A DNA stretch of 64,000 bases from Nitrospira sp. SG-bin2. Lineage in GTDB: Bacteria > Nitrospirota > Nitrospiria > Nitrospirales > Nitrospiraceae. The translations under genes and the position numbers were made by a program. Of this stretch, positions 16,596 through 25,055 are shown in pieces. A model generated the notes under the pieces. It was not told the DNA's origin and searched no databases. It saw only the letters and a program-made list of their open reading frames with translations. Each line of letters opens with the position of its first letter. The stretch's first letter is position 1. The stretch covers positions 11,750 to 75,749 of the forward strand of contig LVWT01000059.1 of NCBI GenBank assembly GCA_002083405.1, written 5' to 3'.

Positions 16596-19390
16596 CGCTT
16601 CGCGCGGCCGGCGGAAGATCGGCGGCCCGTGCGTGCCGGCTTCGCGGACTTTGTTCGCGATACTGCAGCAGGCCCGGCGGTTTTCTTGGCATCAGCTTCA
16701 GCCAGCGCGGCATGTGCGGCGGCAAGCCGAGCGATCGCCACCCGATAGGGCGAACAGCTGACATAATCCAATCCAAGCTGGTGGCAGAACTCCACCGAAC
16801 TGGGATCGCCGCCATGTTCGCCGCAAATGCCAAGTTTGATGCCGGGCCTGGTCTTGCGGCCTCCGCTGATGGCCTGCTTCATCAACGTTCCGACGCCTTC
16901 CCGGTCGAGGACGGCAAAGGGATCGGATTCCATGATGCCTACGGTCTTATAGTAGTCGATGAACTTTGCCGCATCGTCTCGGGAAAACCCGAACGTGGTT
17001 TGCGTCAGATCATTCGTGCCGAACGAGAAAAACTCCGCCTCTTCCGCAATCCGATCAGCGGTCACCGCCGCGCGCGGCAACTCGATCATGGTCCCGATCA
17101 GATAGGAGAGCTTGACGTTATAGCGCTTCATCGTCTCCTGCGCGACTTCGCGGACCAAGTCCTTTTGCGACTTCATTTCCGAGACCATGCCGACCAAGGG
17201 AATCATGATCTCCGGCACGATCTTCTTGCCTTCCTTAGCCAATTCACAGGCCGCTTCCATGACCGCCCGCGCCTGCATGCGAGTGATCTCCGGCATCGTG
17301 ATTCCGAGCCGGCATCCGCGCAGCCCCAGCATCGGATTGAATTCATGCAGCTCTTCGACACGGACCAGCAGCCGCCGCTTTTCGTCGAGCGCCGCGCCGT
17401 CTTTGCCCGTCAATTCGAGCTGCGCGATCTCGACCATCAACTCTTCCCGCTTGGGAAGAAACTCGTGGAGCGGCGGATCCAGCAGCCGGATCGTCACCGG
17501 ATAGCCCGACATTTCACGGTAGAGCCCGATGAAATCTTGTTTTTGGAGCGGCAGCAGCTGATCAAGATACTTTTCGCGCTCTTCCTTCGTTCTGGCCAAA
17601 ATCATCTTCTGCATGACCGGAATACGGTCTTCCGCGAAGAACATGTGCTCGGTGCGGCAGAGCCCGATGCCTTCCGCGCCGAATCCTCGGGCGATCTTCG
17701 CCTGCTCCGGCACATCGGCATTGGCCCGCACCCTCAGTTTGCGCACATTGTCCGCCCACGAGAGAATCGTCGCGAACCGCTGATATTTGTCCGACTTTTT
17801 GGCATCCAGCTTACCTTGAATCACCTGAATGATTTCAGACTCGACGACCGGGATATCCCCTTCGTACACGTTGCCGGTTGACCCATTGATCGAGAGATAG
17901 TCGCCCTCTTTGAACGTCTTGGCGCCGATCTTGACCCGTTGGGCATCAAGCACTTCCACCGCGTCGCACCCCGCCACACAGACCTTGCCCATTTGCCGCG
18001 CCACAACCGCGGCATGCGAGGTCATACCTCCGCGGGCCGTCAAAAATCCTGCCGCCGCGTTCATGCCATGAATATCGTCCGGACTGGTCTCCTGCCGGAC
18101 CAGCACGACGCGAGTGCCGGCAGCCTTCATCTCCACCGCGCGATCGGGCGTCAGCGCGATTTTTCCCGCCGCCGCGCCGGGGCCGGCCGGCAAACCCTTG
18201 CCGAGGGGATTCGACTTCGACTCTTCGTTCGTATCGAAAATCGGATAGAGATACTGCGCGAGTTGATCCGGGCCGATGCGCTGCACGGCTTCCTGCTTGG
18301 AAATCAGCCCTTCTCTCACCATATCGACGGCAATCTTGACCGCGGCGATTCCGGTGCGTTTTCCGACGCGGGTTTGCAGCATGTAGAGCTTGCCCTCCTG
18401 GATGGTAAACTCCAGGTCGAGCATGTCGCGATAGTGTTTTTCGAGTTTCTTATAGGTATGCGCCAGTTCCTTGTACGCCTCCGGCGCCTTCTTCGCGAGC
18501 TCGGTGACCGGCAGCGGAGTTCTAATGCCTGCGACCACGTCCTCACCCTGCGCATTCATCAAACATTCCCCGAAGAAGGCATGATCGCCCGAGCTGGGAC
18601 TGCGTGTGAAGGCCACACCCGTACCGCTCGTCTCGCCCATATTGCCGAACACCATGGCCACAACGTTGACGGCGGTCCCCCAGGAATCCGGAATCCCGTA
18701 GAGCCGCCGATACGTAATGGCCCGCGCGCCGAACCAGGAGGAAAAGACGGCGTCGATCGCCATGCGCAATTGTTCCTGCGGGTCGTCCGGAAAATCTTTT
18801 TTTGTTTCTTCCTTGATCAGCGCCTTGAAACTCGCCACCAATTCACGAAGGTGCCGGGCATCGAGATGCGTCTCATGGGCCGCGCCGACTTCGGCTTTCT
18901 TGTGTTTGAGGATGGCTTCGAAATGTTCGCGCTGGACACCCATGACGATGCTGCCGAACATGGAGACGAACCGCCGATAGCTGTCCTGCGCAAACCGGTC
19001 GTTGCGTGTTTTCTCCGCGAGCCCTTCCACCGTCTTGGTCGTGAGTCCGACATTCAGAACTGTGTCCATCATGCCCGGCATCGACGCGCGCGCGCCGGAT
19101 CGCACGGATACGAGCAGCGGCCTTGCGGGATCGCCGAAGCCCATGCCCATTGAACGTTCCACGCGCTTGAGTGCCTGCAACGCCGCTTCCCACATGCCCG
19201 GAGGATACTTCTTGCCGACCTTGTAATATTCGACGCACGCCTCCGTTGAAATCGTAAAGCCTGGAGGAACCGAGATGCCGAGATTGGTCATCTCCGCCAG
19301 TCCGGCGCCCTTGCCGCCAAGCAATTCCTTCATGTTGGAAGTGCCTTCGGCCTTCCCATCACCAAAGTAGTAGACGTATTTCTTGCCCAC
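16592..19390 (-). CDS. ppdK: Pyruvate, phosphate dikinase
   Basis: 932 residues. The enzyme interconverts pyruvate, ATP and phosphate with PEP, AMP and PPi. Seen are the N-terminal nucleotide-binding domain (GGKGAGLAEMTNLGISVPPGF), the swivelling phospho-His domain (GGMTSHAAVVARQMGKVCV), and the C-terminal PEP/pyruvate barrel with EHMFF and the catalytic Cys in ICGEHGGDP. About 30 extra basic residues rich in Ser, Ala, Lys and Arg form a C-terminal tail beyond the usual end. It sits between glyS and ribD on the same strand; the 108-base gap to glyS could hold a secondary promoter. Confidence 0.94.
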   Translation of the reverse strand: MGKKYVYYFGDGKAEGTSNMKELLGGKGAGLAEMTNLGISVPPGFTISTEACVEYYKVGKKYPPGMWEAALQALKRVERSMGMGFGDPARPLLVSVRSGARASMPGMMDTVLNVGLTTKTVEGLAEKTRNDRFAQDSYRRFVSMFGSIVMGVQREHFEAILKHKKAEVGAAHETHLDARHLRELVASFKALIKEETKKDFPDDPQEQLRMAIDAVFSSWFGARAITYRRLYGIPDSWGTAVNVVAMVFGNMGETSGTGVAFTRSPSSGDHAFFGECLMNAQGEDVVAGIRTPLPVTELAKKAPEAYKELAHTYKKLEKHYRDMLDLEFTIQEGKLYMLQTRVGKRTGIAAVKIAVDMVREGLISKQEAVQRIGPDQLAQYLYPIFDTNEESKSNPLGKGLPAGPGAAAGKIALTPDRAVEMKAAGTRVVLVRQETSPDDIHGMNAAAGFLTARGGMTSHAAVVARQMGKVCVAGCDAVEVLDAQRVKIGAKTFKEGDYLSINGSTGNVYEGDIPVVESEIIQVIQGKLDAKKSDKYQRFATILSWADNVRKLRVRANADVPEQAKIARGFGAEGIGLCRTEHMFFAEDRIPVMQKMILARTKEEREKYLDQLLPLQKQDFIGLYREMSGYPVTIRLLDPPLHEFLPKREELMVEIAQLELTGKDGAALDEKRRLLVRVEELHEFNPMLGLRGCRLGITMPEITRMQARAVMEAACELAKEGKKIVPEIMIPLVGMVSEMKSQKDLVREVAQETMKRYNVKLSYLIGTMIELPRAAVTADRIAEEAEFFSFGTNDLTQTTFGFSRDDAAKFIDYYKTVGIMESDPFAVLDREGVGTLMKQAISGGRKTRPGIKLGICGEHGGDPSSVEFCHQLGLDYVSCSPYRVAIARLAAAHAALAEADAKKTAGPAAVSRTKSAKPARTGRRSSAGRAKR

Positions 19391-19498
19391 GTCTGTATCT
19401 CCTTTGCAAGTCGTTCAGCGCATGACTGATGCGAGCTGCAGGCACCGCCTTATCTCACCTTCCGGGAAGACAAACGGCGGCATCATGCTCCGTTCAGG

Positions 19499-21688
19499 CT
19501 AACTCCCTTGTACCACAATCTGTGAAAAGTCCGCGAACGCCATGAACAGATCATCCACTTCCTTGAGCAGGGATAGCCTATTATTGCGGACAACTTTGTC
19601 GTCAGCATTGACCATCACCGCCGTAAAAAATGCGTCGATCGCCGGTTTGAGCCGGACAAGTGCCTCCAGGGCCTGATGGTAATCACCGGCGCTCATGGCA
19701 GCTGCCATCCGGCCTCGTTCATCGGTGACGACCTGCTGGAGAACGGACTCAACGGCATGCTGAAACTTCGCGGGATCCACCGGATCCCGGGTCCATTGTT
19801 CTTTCTCGACCAACCGGTGCGCCCGTTTAAAGCCGACAATCAAGGGATCGAACTCCGGCTTCCTCGTGACCGCTTCGAGTGCCTTCATTTTCTGCCCCAG
19901 ATCAACGAGATCCAGCGGCTTGTCATAAGCCGGTTTCAACACCGCCTCGATGACATCGTCCCGCAACAGATGCACGACCCTTCCGTAATGCCTGACCCGC
20001 TCGAAGAGAAATTCCACGATTCTCCGCCGGCCTTGATCTCCTGTGTCAGGCGTTCCCTTGAACCCATGATCAGACACGAGGGTTCTCGCGTGCTCGATCC
20101 ATGGCCCCACGTCGGTTCGAAGATTGCATTCAAGCATGATCCGAACAATTGCTGTCGCATGCCGCCGGAGCGCAAAAGGATCTTCCGATCCGGTTGGCAC
20201 GATGCCGACATGGAAAAATGCGGCGATGGAATCCAGTCGATCGGCCAGGGACAGAATCTGTCCCTCGATCGTCTTGGGCAATTCACCTTCAATCGCCTTG
20301 GGAAGATACTGCTCTCGAATGGCTTGGGCTACCGCAGCCGACTCTCCATCATGTAGGGCGTACTCGCCCCCCATGATGCCTTGCAACTCAGGAAACTCTC
20401 CCACAATCCCGCTCAGAAGATCAGCCTTGGACAAGGAGGCGGCTCGATCGCACGCCTGCCGCAATTCATCTTGCCCGGGATACAGATGCGCGGCAATGAA
20501 GCCAGCTAGTTTTCTCACCCGCTCCTGCTTCTGTTCCATAGTGCCGAGCTTCTGATGAAACGTCACACCGGCGAGCTTCTTGCCCCGATCTGCCAGTTTC
20601 ACCTTCCTGTCTTCATCGAAAAAGAATTTCGCGTCAGCCAACCGCGCCGCCAGCACCCGCTCATTGCCTTCGCGAATGAGGGACATGTCCTTGACGCGGT
20701 TGTTGGCCACGGCGATGAAATGCGCGACCAGCTTGCCGGTCTGCTTGTGACGCAAGGAAAAGAAGCCCTGATGTTCCTTCATCGAGGTGATCAGAATTTC
20801 CTCCGGCACATCCAGGTAGGCCTCCTTGAACGATCCAATGATGGACGAGGGTAATTCTGTCGTATACACGGCTTGGTCGAGCAGGGCCTCGTCTTCATTC
20901 AGACGAAATCCCGTCTTGCTGCAAACTGTGGCAATTTGCTCTTGAATCAATTGACGGCGTCGTTGTGGATCGACGATGACGCCCTGGCGCTCCAGGATTT
21001 TCACATAAGAAGCTGCATCCCGCACCGACAACCACTTCCCTCCGCCTACAACCCGATGGCCCCTGGTTCGATCGGATGCCTTGATCCCGGCCGCTTCAAT
21101 GGGTAGCACTACGCCTCCATATAGCGCGAGCACCCATCGGACAGGACGGGCAAAGCGTACACCGGTCTCATTCCATTTCATCGCTTTAGGAAATGTCAGC
21201 GCCGACACCAGCCGCGGCAGCACATCGGCCAGCACGGATGTGGCCGACTGCCCTTTTTCATGTTTCACCGCGAAAAGGTACTCGCCCTTCGGCGTCTGTC
21301 GTACCTGTAGATCCTGAACAGCAACGCCCTGACCCGCAGCAAATCCCATCGCCGCTCTGGTCGGTTGGCCGGCCTGGTCAAACGCCACAGTCTTCGATGG
21401 TCCCATCGCTTCTTTGACGATGGAGGTTTGCCCGGTTGCCAGGCCCTCGACCACCACTGTCAGCCGGCGCGGCGTACCCAGCGTGCGAATGGATTGAAAG
21501 GCCAGCCGTTGATCGCGAAATAGCCGCTCGGCGGATTCCTTGAGCGATGCCAGAGCAGGAACGATAAAGTGATACGGCAGTTCTTCAACACCGATTTCCA
21601 GCAGCAGTTCTGCCACAGCCGGGGCAGAAGCTCTGACGGTCTTTTTCAGCTTAATGCCCGGACGTCCTGCCTGCTTACGCATAGCCAT
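19499..21688 (-). CDS. glyS: Glycyl-tRNA synthetase, beta subunit
   Basis: 729 residues. Diagnostic blocks are LLLEIGVEELPYHF near the N-terminus, RTLGTPRRLTVVVEGL, KAMKWNETGVRFARPVRW and the HD-like and anticodon-binding C-terminal portions. It forms the alpha2beta2 enzyme with GlyQ, charging tRNA-Gly. About 25 extra residues precede the canonical start, so a downstream start is possible. It begins 6 bases after glyQ. Confidence 0.93.
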   Translation of the reverse strand: MAMRKQAGRPGIKLKKTVRASAPAVAELLLEIGVEELPYHFIVPALASLKESAERLFRDQRLAFQSIRTLGTPRRLTVVVEGLATGQTSIVKEAMGPSKTVAFDQAGQPTRAAMGFAAGQGVAVQDLQVRQTPKGEYLFAVKHEKGQSATSVLADVLPRLVSALTFPKAMKWNETGVRFARPVRWVLALYGGVVLPIEAAGIKASDRTRGHRVVGGGKWLSVRDAASYVKILERQGVIVDPQRRRQLIQEQIATVCSKTGFRLNEDEALLDQAVYTTELPSSIIGSFKEAYLDVPEEILITSMKEHQGFFSLRHKQTGKLVAHFIAVANNRVKDMSLIREGNERVLAARLADAKFFFDEDRKVKLADRGKKLAGVTFHQKLGTMEQKQERVRKLAGFIAAHLYPGQDELRQACDRAASLSKADLLSGIVGEFPELQGIMGGEYALHDGESAAVAQAIREQYLPKAIEGELPKTIEGQILSLADRLDSIAAFFHVGIVPTGSEDPFALRRHATAIVRIMLECNLRTDVGPWIEHARTLVSDHGFKGTPDTGDQGRRRIVEFLFERVRHYGRVVHLLRDDVIEAVLKPAYDKPLDLVDLGQKMKALEAVTRKPEFDPLIVGFKRAHRLVEKEQWTRDPVDPAKFQHAVESVLQQVVTDERGRMAAAMSAGDYHQALEALVRLKPAIDAFFTAVMVNADDKVVRNNRLSLLKEVDDLFMAFADFSQIVVQGS

Positions 21689-21694
21689 CGTCTG

Positions 21695-22636
21695 CTACTT
21701 TCGGCCTGCTCGGGTTGTCGAGCCAGGCCTGCCCGATTTGACGGCACCATGCGACCCTGTACCACTCAGCAACGGATGGCCCATGGCCGCGCGCTCTTCG
21801 ATATAACGCTCAGCGCATTGCCGGGCCAGAGCCCGCACTCTGGCAATGTACCCGGTCCGCTCGGCCACACTGATGGCGCCGCGTGCATCCAGGAGATTGA
21901 ACGCGTGGGAGGACTTGATGCAGTAGTCGTAGGCCGGCAGCGTCAGACGCTTATCGTTCCGGCTCAGCAATCGCTTGCACTCTCCTTCATACGACTGAAA
22001 CATCTGCATCAGCATCGGCACATCGCCCTCTTCGAAATTGTACCGGGAGCCTTGTACTTCGGTTTCATGGTGGATATCGCCGTAGGTGATGGCGTCGGTC
22101 CAAGCGAGATCGAAAACGTTGTTCACTTCTTGCAGGTACATGGCAATGCGCTCGGTTCCGTAGGTAATCTCGCCCGTGATGGGACTCAATTCAATGCCGC
22201 CGATTTCTTGAAAGTACGTGAACTGCGTGATTTCCATGCCATCCAGCCGCACTTCCCATCCCAGCCCCCAGGCGCCCAACGTCGGCGACTCCCAGTCGTC
22301 CTGAATGAAACGGATGTCGTGCTGTTTCGGATTGATCCCCAAGCACGACAAACTTTCAAGATACAACTCCTGGATATTGTGCGGAGCGGGCTTCAACACC
22401 ACCTGATACTGATAGTAGTGCTGCATACGGTTTGGATTTTCACCGTAGCGCCCATCAGTGGGACGACGGCAGGGTTGGGCATAAGCGGCGCGCCAGGGTT
22501 CCGGTCCCAGCGACCGGAGAAAGGTCGCCGGATGGAATGTGCCGGCACCCATCTCCATATCGTAGGGCTGATGAATGACACAGCCCCGATCGGCCCAAAA
22601 GCGGTGCAGCGTAAGAATCAAATCTTGATAATTCAC
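21695..22636 (-). CDS. glyQ: Glycyl-tRNA synthetase, alpha subunit
   Basis: 313 residues. It shows the class II catalytic features of the bacterial alpha subunit: LILTLHRFWADRGCVIHQPYD at the N-terminus, AYAQPCRRPTDGRYGENPNR, and LGAWGLGWEVRLDGMEITQFTYFQ. It makes glycyl-adenylate and transfers glycine to tRNA together with GlyS. It is the promoter-proximal gene of the long minus-strand operon. The C-terminus is extended by a basic, Ser/Arg-rich tail after residue 290, like that of the PPDK in this operon. Confidence 0.94.
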   Translation of the reverse strand: MNYQDLILTLHRFWADRGCVIHQPYDMEMGAGTFHPATFLRSLGPEPWRAAYAQPCRRPTDGRYGENPNRMQHYYQYQVVLKPAPHNIQELYLESLSCLGINPKQHDIRFIQDDWESPTLGAWGLGWEVRLDGMEITQFTYFQEIGGIELSPITGEITYGTERIAMYLQEVNNVFDLAWTDAITYGDIHHETEVQGSRYNFEEGDVPMLMQMFQSYEGECKRLLSRNDKRLTLPAYDYCIKSSHAFNLLDARGAISVAERTGYIARVRALARQCAERYIEERAAMGHPLLSGTGSHGAVKSGRPGSTTRAGRK

Positions 22637-22700
22637 GGCAGGTCCAGCCTAGACGGGAGAAATAAACGACTGTTTATTCGGTTGCGCAAAGCGAGGGGCA

Positions 22701-22729
22701 AGCTAACAAGAATGCTTTTCCCCTGTCAA
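22701..22729 (-). promoter_or_regulatory. Predicted promoter of glyQ operon
   Basis: On the minus strand TTGACA (22724-22729) is followed by TTAGCT at 17-base spacing, or TAGCTT at 18 bases (22700-22705), about 65 bases before glyQ. This matches the TTGAC/TAGCNT pattern seen at three other genes. No T-box leader was recognised. Confidence 0.5.
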
Positions 22730-22914
22730 GCAACATTCCCTCTGTGATCAATAGTTTGCAAATGTACCCATCTCATATGGTTACGCACTTGGAGTGCACG
22801 ATATAAATGGCAGCCCATCACCTTCTGGAATGCATCAGGGCTTGACAGAAGAGGACGACTTGATCTATTGTTATGCTTGTTGACAAACTAACTCATAAAT
22901 AGCCCTCTGTTCCC

Positions 22915-23349
22915 ATGAAACTGTCGAAGAAAAGCGAGTACGGACTCCGAGCCCTTCTTGAATTGACGCTGGCCCATGGAACGGCCACATTACAACGCCA
23001 GGACATTGCCGCTCGCCAGCACATCCCGATTGAATTCCTAGAGCAAATCCTGCTTGCGCTGAAGCGAGCCGGACTCCTCTCAAGCCGGCGAGGTGCCAAA
23101 GGTGGCTACACCCTGATCAAGCAACCGAAAGATATTTCGCTCGGCCATGTGATTCGTATTCTTGACGGCCCTCTTGCGCCGATCGGCTGCGTCAGCAAGA
23201 CCGCGTACCAAAAATGCAGTGATTGCCCTTACGCCAATAAGACGCAGTGCCCCGTGCAGCATGTCATGGGCGCCGTACGGGACGCGATTGCCGGGATATT
23301 GGATAACTATACGCTCAAGGACTTCGTCTCCGGTTTTCGCAACAAATAG
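22915..23349 (+). CDS. Rrf2-family Fe-S/redox transcription regulator
   Basis: 144 residues with the Rrf2 winged helix (MKLSKKSEYGLRALLEL; GLLSSRRGAKGGYTL) and a cysteine-rich segment with Cys92, Cys101, Cys104 and Cys112. IscR, NsrR and RsrR bind Fe-S clusters through three such cysteines, so this one probably senses iron-sulfur status, NO or sulfur state. It is followed 2 bases later by a TauE/SafE permease, its likely target. Upstream there is TTGACA at 22842-22847 with a poor -10 (TATTGT, 22866-22871) and a second TTGACA at 22880, so promoter and operator may overlap. Confidence 0.85.
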   Translation: MKLSKKSEYGLRALLELTLAHGTATLQRQDIAARQHIPIEFLEQILLALKRAGLLSSRRGAKGGYTLIKQPKDISLGHVIRILDGPLAPIGCVSKTAYQKCSDCPYANKTQCPVQHVMGAVRDAIAGILDNYTLKDFVSGFRNK

Positions 23350-23351
23350 CG

Positions 23352-24194
23352 ATGGATCACATGGATCACATTGTTCTTGCCCTTATCACGTTGTTTGCCG
23401 CGACGGTCAACGGCGCGCTCGGCTATGGTTTCTCGTCGCTCACCGTTCCAGTTGCTCTGTTGTTCTATACAAACCGCATTCTGAACCCGGCGCTCGTCTG
23501 GGTCGAGATCGTCATCAATAGCTATGTGCTACTGATGAATCGTCAAAGTGTCCCTCAAGTCTGGAAGCGAATTGTCCCCATGCTGTTCGGTGTATTTCTC
23601 GGTGTCGTTATCGGCAGCTACATTCTTTCTTCGGTGCATCCCGGATGGCTTAAGTTTTCCACGTATTGTCTCTTATTGCCATTGATTCTGCTTCAAGCAG
23701 CCGGCGTGAGAAGGCCGATCAAGTCTGAGCGGTCGATCGGTGTACCTTTCGGCATCGGAATCGGCACGCTCTATTCCGTGACCACAATATCCGGACCACC
23801 GCTGGCACTGCTGTTCAATAACCAAGGTTACGCCAAGCAAGACTTTCGAGCGGCACTCGGTGTCATTCGAATCACAGAATCCACTCTCACGGCAGTCGCC
23901 TATTATTTCCTGGGCCTCTATACCCTCGAGAGCGCGCAACTCATTCCCTACATTGCGCCAAGCGTGCTTGTCGGAATTCCGCTCGGCACGTATCTCATCA
24001 GCCAAATGAACCATGAAACCTTCCGCCGATGGTGCATGAGTTTCGACGCGATCGTCGTCGCATTTGGAATGTCGAGGGTCATCGTCGAACTCAAGCTCGC
24101 ACCGAGCCCTGAGGCATATAGCATTCTCGCCCTTACTATGGCCATCGATGGATATCTCTTGTTTCGTTTCTTCAGAGACCGGCCGCCGCCATAG
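23352..24194 (+). CDS. TauE/SafE family permease (sulfite/sulfonate exporter type)
   Basis: 280 residues, about eight hydrophobic helices, with the TSUP pattern of two related halves: the first begins ALITLFAATVNGALGYGFSSL and the second PFGIGIGTLYSVTTISGPPLALLF (the Gly-Pro-Pro signature). The family exports or imports sulfite, sulfonates or related anions across the inner membrane. It is almost certainly co-transcribed with the Rrf2 gene, which suggests regulation by Fe-S, NO or sulfur state. Substrate is not determined. Confidence 0.82.
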   Translation: MDHMDHIVLALITLFAATVNGALGYGFSSLTVPVALLFYTNRILNPALVWVEIVINSYVLLMNRQSVPQVWKRIVPMLFGVFLGVVIGSYILSSVHPGWLKFSTYCLLLPLILLQAAGVRRPIKSERSIGVPFGIGIGTLYSVTTISGPPLALLFNNQGYAKQDFRAALGVIRITESTLTAVAYYFLGLYTLESAQLIPYIAPSVLVGIPLGTYLISQMNHETFRRWCMSFDAIVVAFGMSRVIVELKLAPSPEAYSILALTMAIDGYLLFRFFRDRPPP

Positions 24195-24479
24195 ATCTAT
24201 TCGCCACCAGGGCTCCAAATGGATTTGAGTCCGGCACTTTTTTCCCTTCACCATGCTTGACAACCTCGCAAGAAACTACTTTCTGTAGTACCTGCTGGGA
24301 AAACCCTACACTAGGAATTGTTGGATTTTCTACGCGTTTCATGTCCCTCTCTCAACGATGAATCCTGCACCCTTCACACTGTACACCTGCACTCACCAGG
24401 TCGAATTTAAACTCCGCTATTCTTAAGCACTTTCCAATCATCTCTATCAGGCATAGCCCTTGCTCATACACCCCTCAGA

Positions 24480-24881
24480 ATGAGCAACTCGACTGACATT
24501 AATTTTCAGAAATCGATTATTGGCCTGGCCTGTTCGATCACCTTGAGTGTCCTATTCCTCTCCCTCTCAGGTTGTGGATCAGGAGGCGCTGGGGAGCCAA
24601 CGATTTCTACAACCTCCACAGCAACTGGAGCCACGGCAACCTTGGTCTGGAATCCGGTGCAGCCCCAACCAGGGGAACCATCGATCCTTGGTTATTACAT
24701 CCGCTACGGAAGACAATCCACGGGTCAACCTGGCTCCTGTTCCTATGAAGACTCCATCTTCGTGATGACCTCAACCGGAACAGTAACAGGGCTGGAAACC
24801 GGCAGCCGCTATTACTTTGCGGTGAGTGCCTATAACGGTGTTGAAGGTGCCTGCTCAAACGAGGTCTTCACCGATACGTAA
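24480..24881 (+). CDS. Small lipoprotein with fibronectin type III domain
   Basis: 133 residues: signal peptide, lipobox LSGC (near residue 32), a Ser/Thr/Gly linker, and a fibronectin III-like fold (ATLVWNPVQ... GYYIRYG ... GLETGSRYYFAVSAYN). Two Cys in the domain (SCSYED and ACSNEV) could form a disulfide. Likely anchored on the cell surface or periplasmic side, with a protein- or glycan-binding role. The ATG has no strong ribosome site. The 285 bases upstream show no other gene. Confidence 0.65.
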   Translation: MSNSTDINFQKSIIGLACSITLSVLFLSLSGCGSGGAGEPTISTTSTATGATATLVWNPVQPQPGEPSILGYYIRYGRQSTGQPGSCSYEDSIFVMTSTGTVTGLETGSRYYFAVSAYNGVEGACSNEVFTDT

Positions 24882-24941
24882 CAAGCCGCCGCCTCAGAGA
24901 TTTCCTTCAGTCATTTCCTCGCAATTTCCCATTACTCTTCA

Positions 24942-24970
24942 TTGACTCACTCCAACTGATTTGTTAGCCT
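24942..24970 (+). promoter_or_regulatory. Predicted transketolase promoter
   Basis: TTGACT (24942-24947), 17-base spacer, TAGCCT (24965-24970), about 85 bases before the transketolase start. It belongs to the same TTGAC/TAGCNT set as the promoters at 6355, 22701 and 36365. Confidence 0.45.
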
Positions 24971-25055
24971 CAAGCTCCGCTGCGTTGTTATCAACAAGAA
25001 AGAACAAACACGCTCGACGCCACCCTTAGGCATCGATATCCCGAAAGGAGCTCTC

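Noticed and set aside
17939..19153. Plus-strand 404-aa open frame
   Set aside because: Antisense to ppdK, which has all catalytic motifs; no similarity of its own.
22637..22914. T-box leader before glyQ
   Set aside because: No specifier-loop or T-box consensus was seen; a plain promoter fits.
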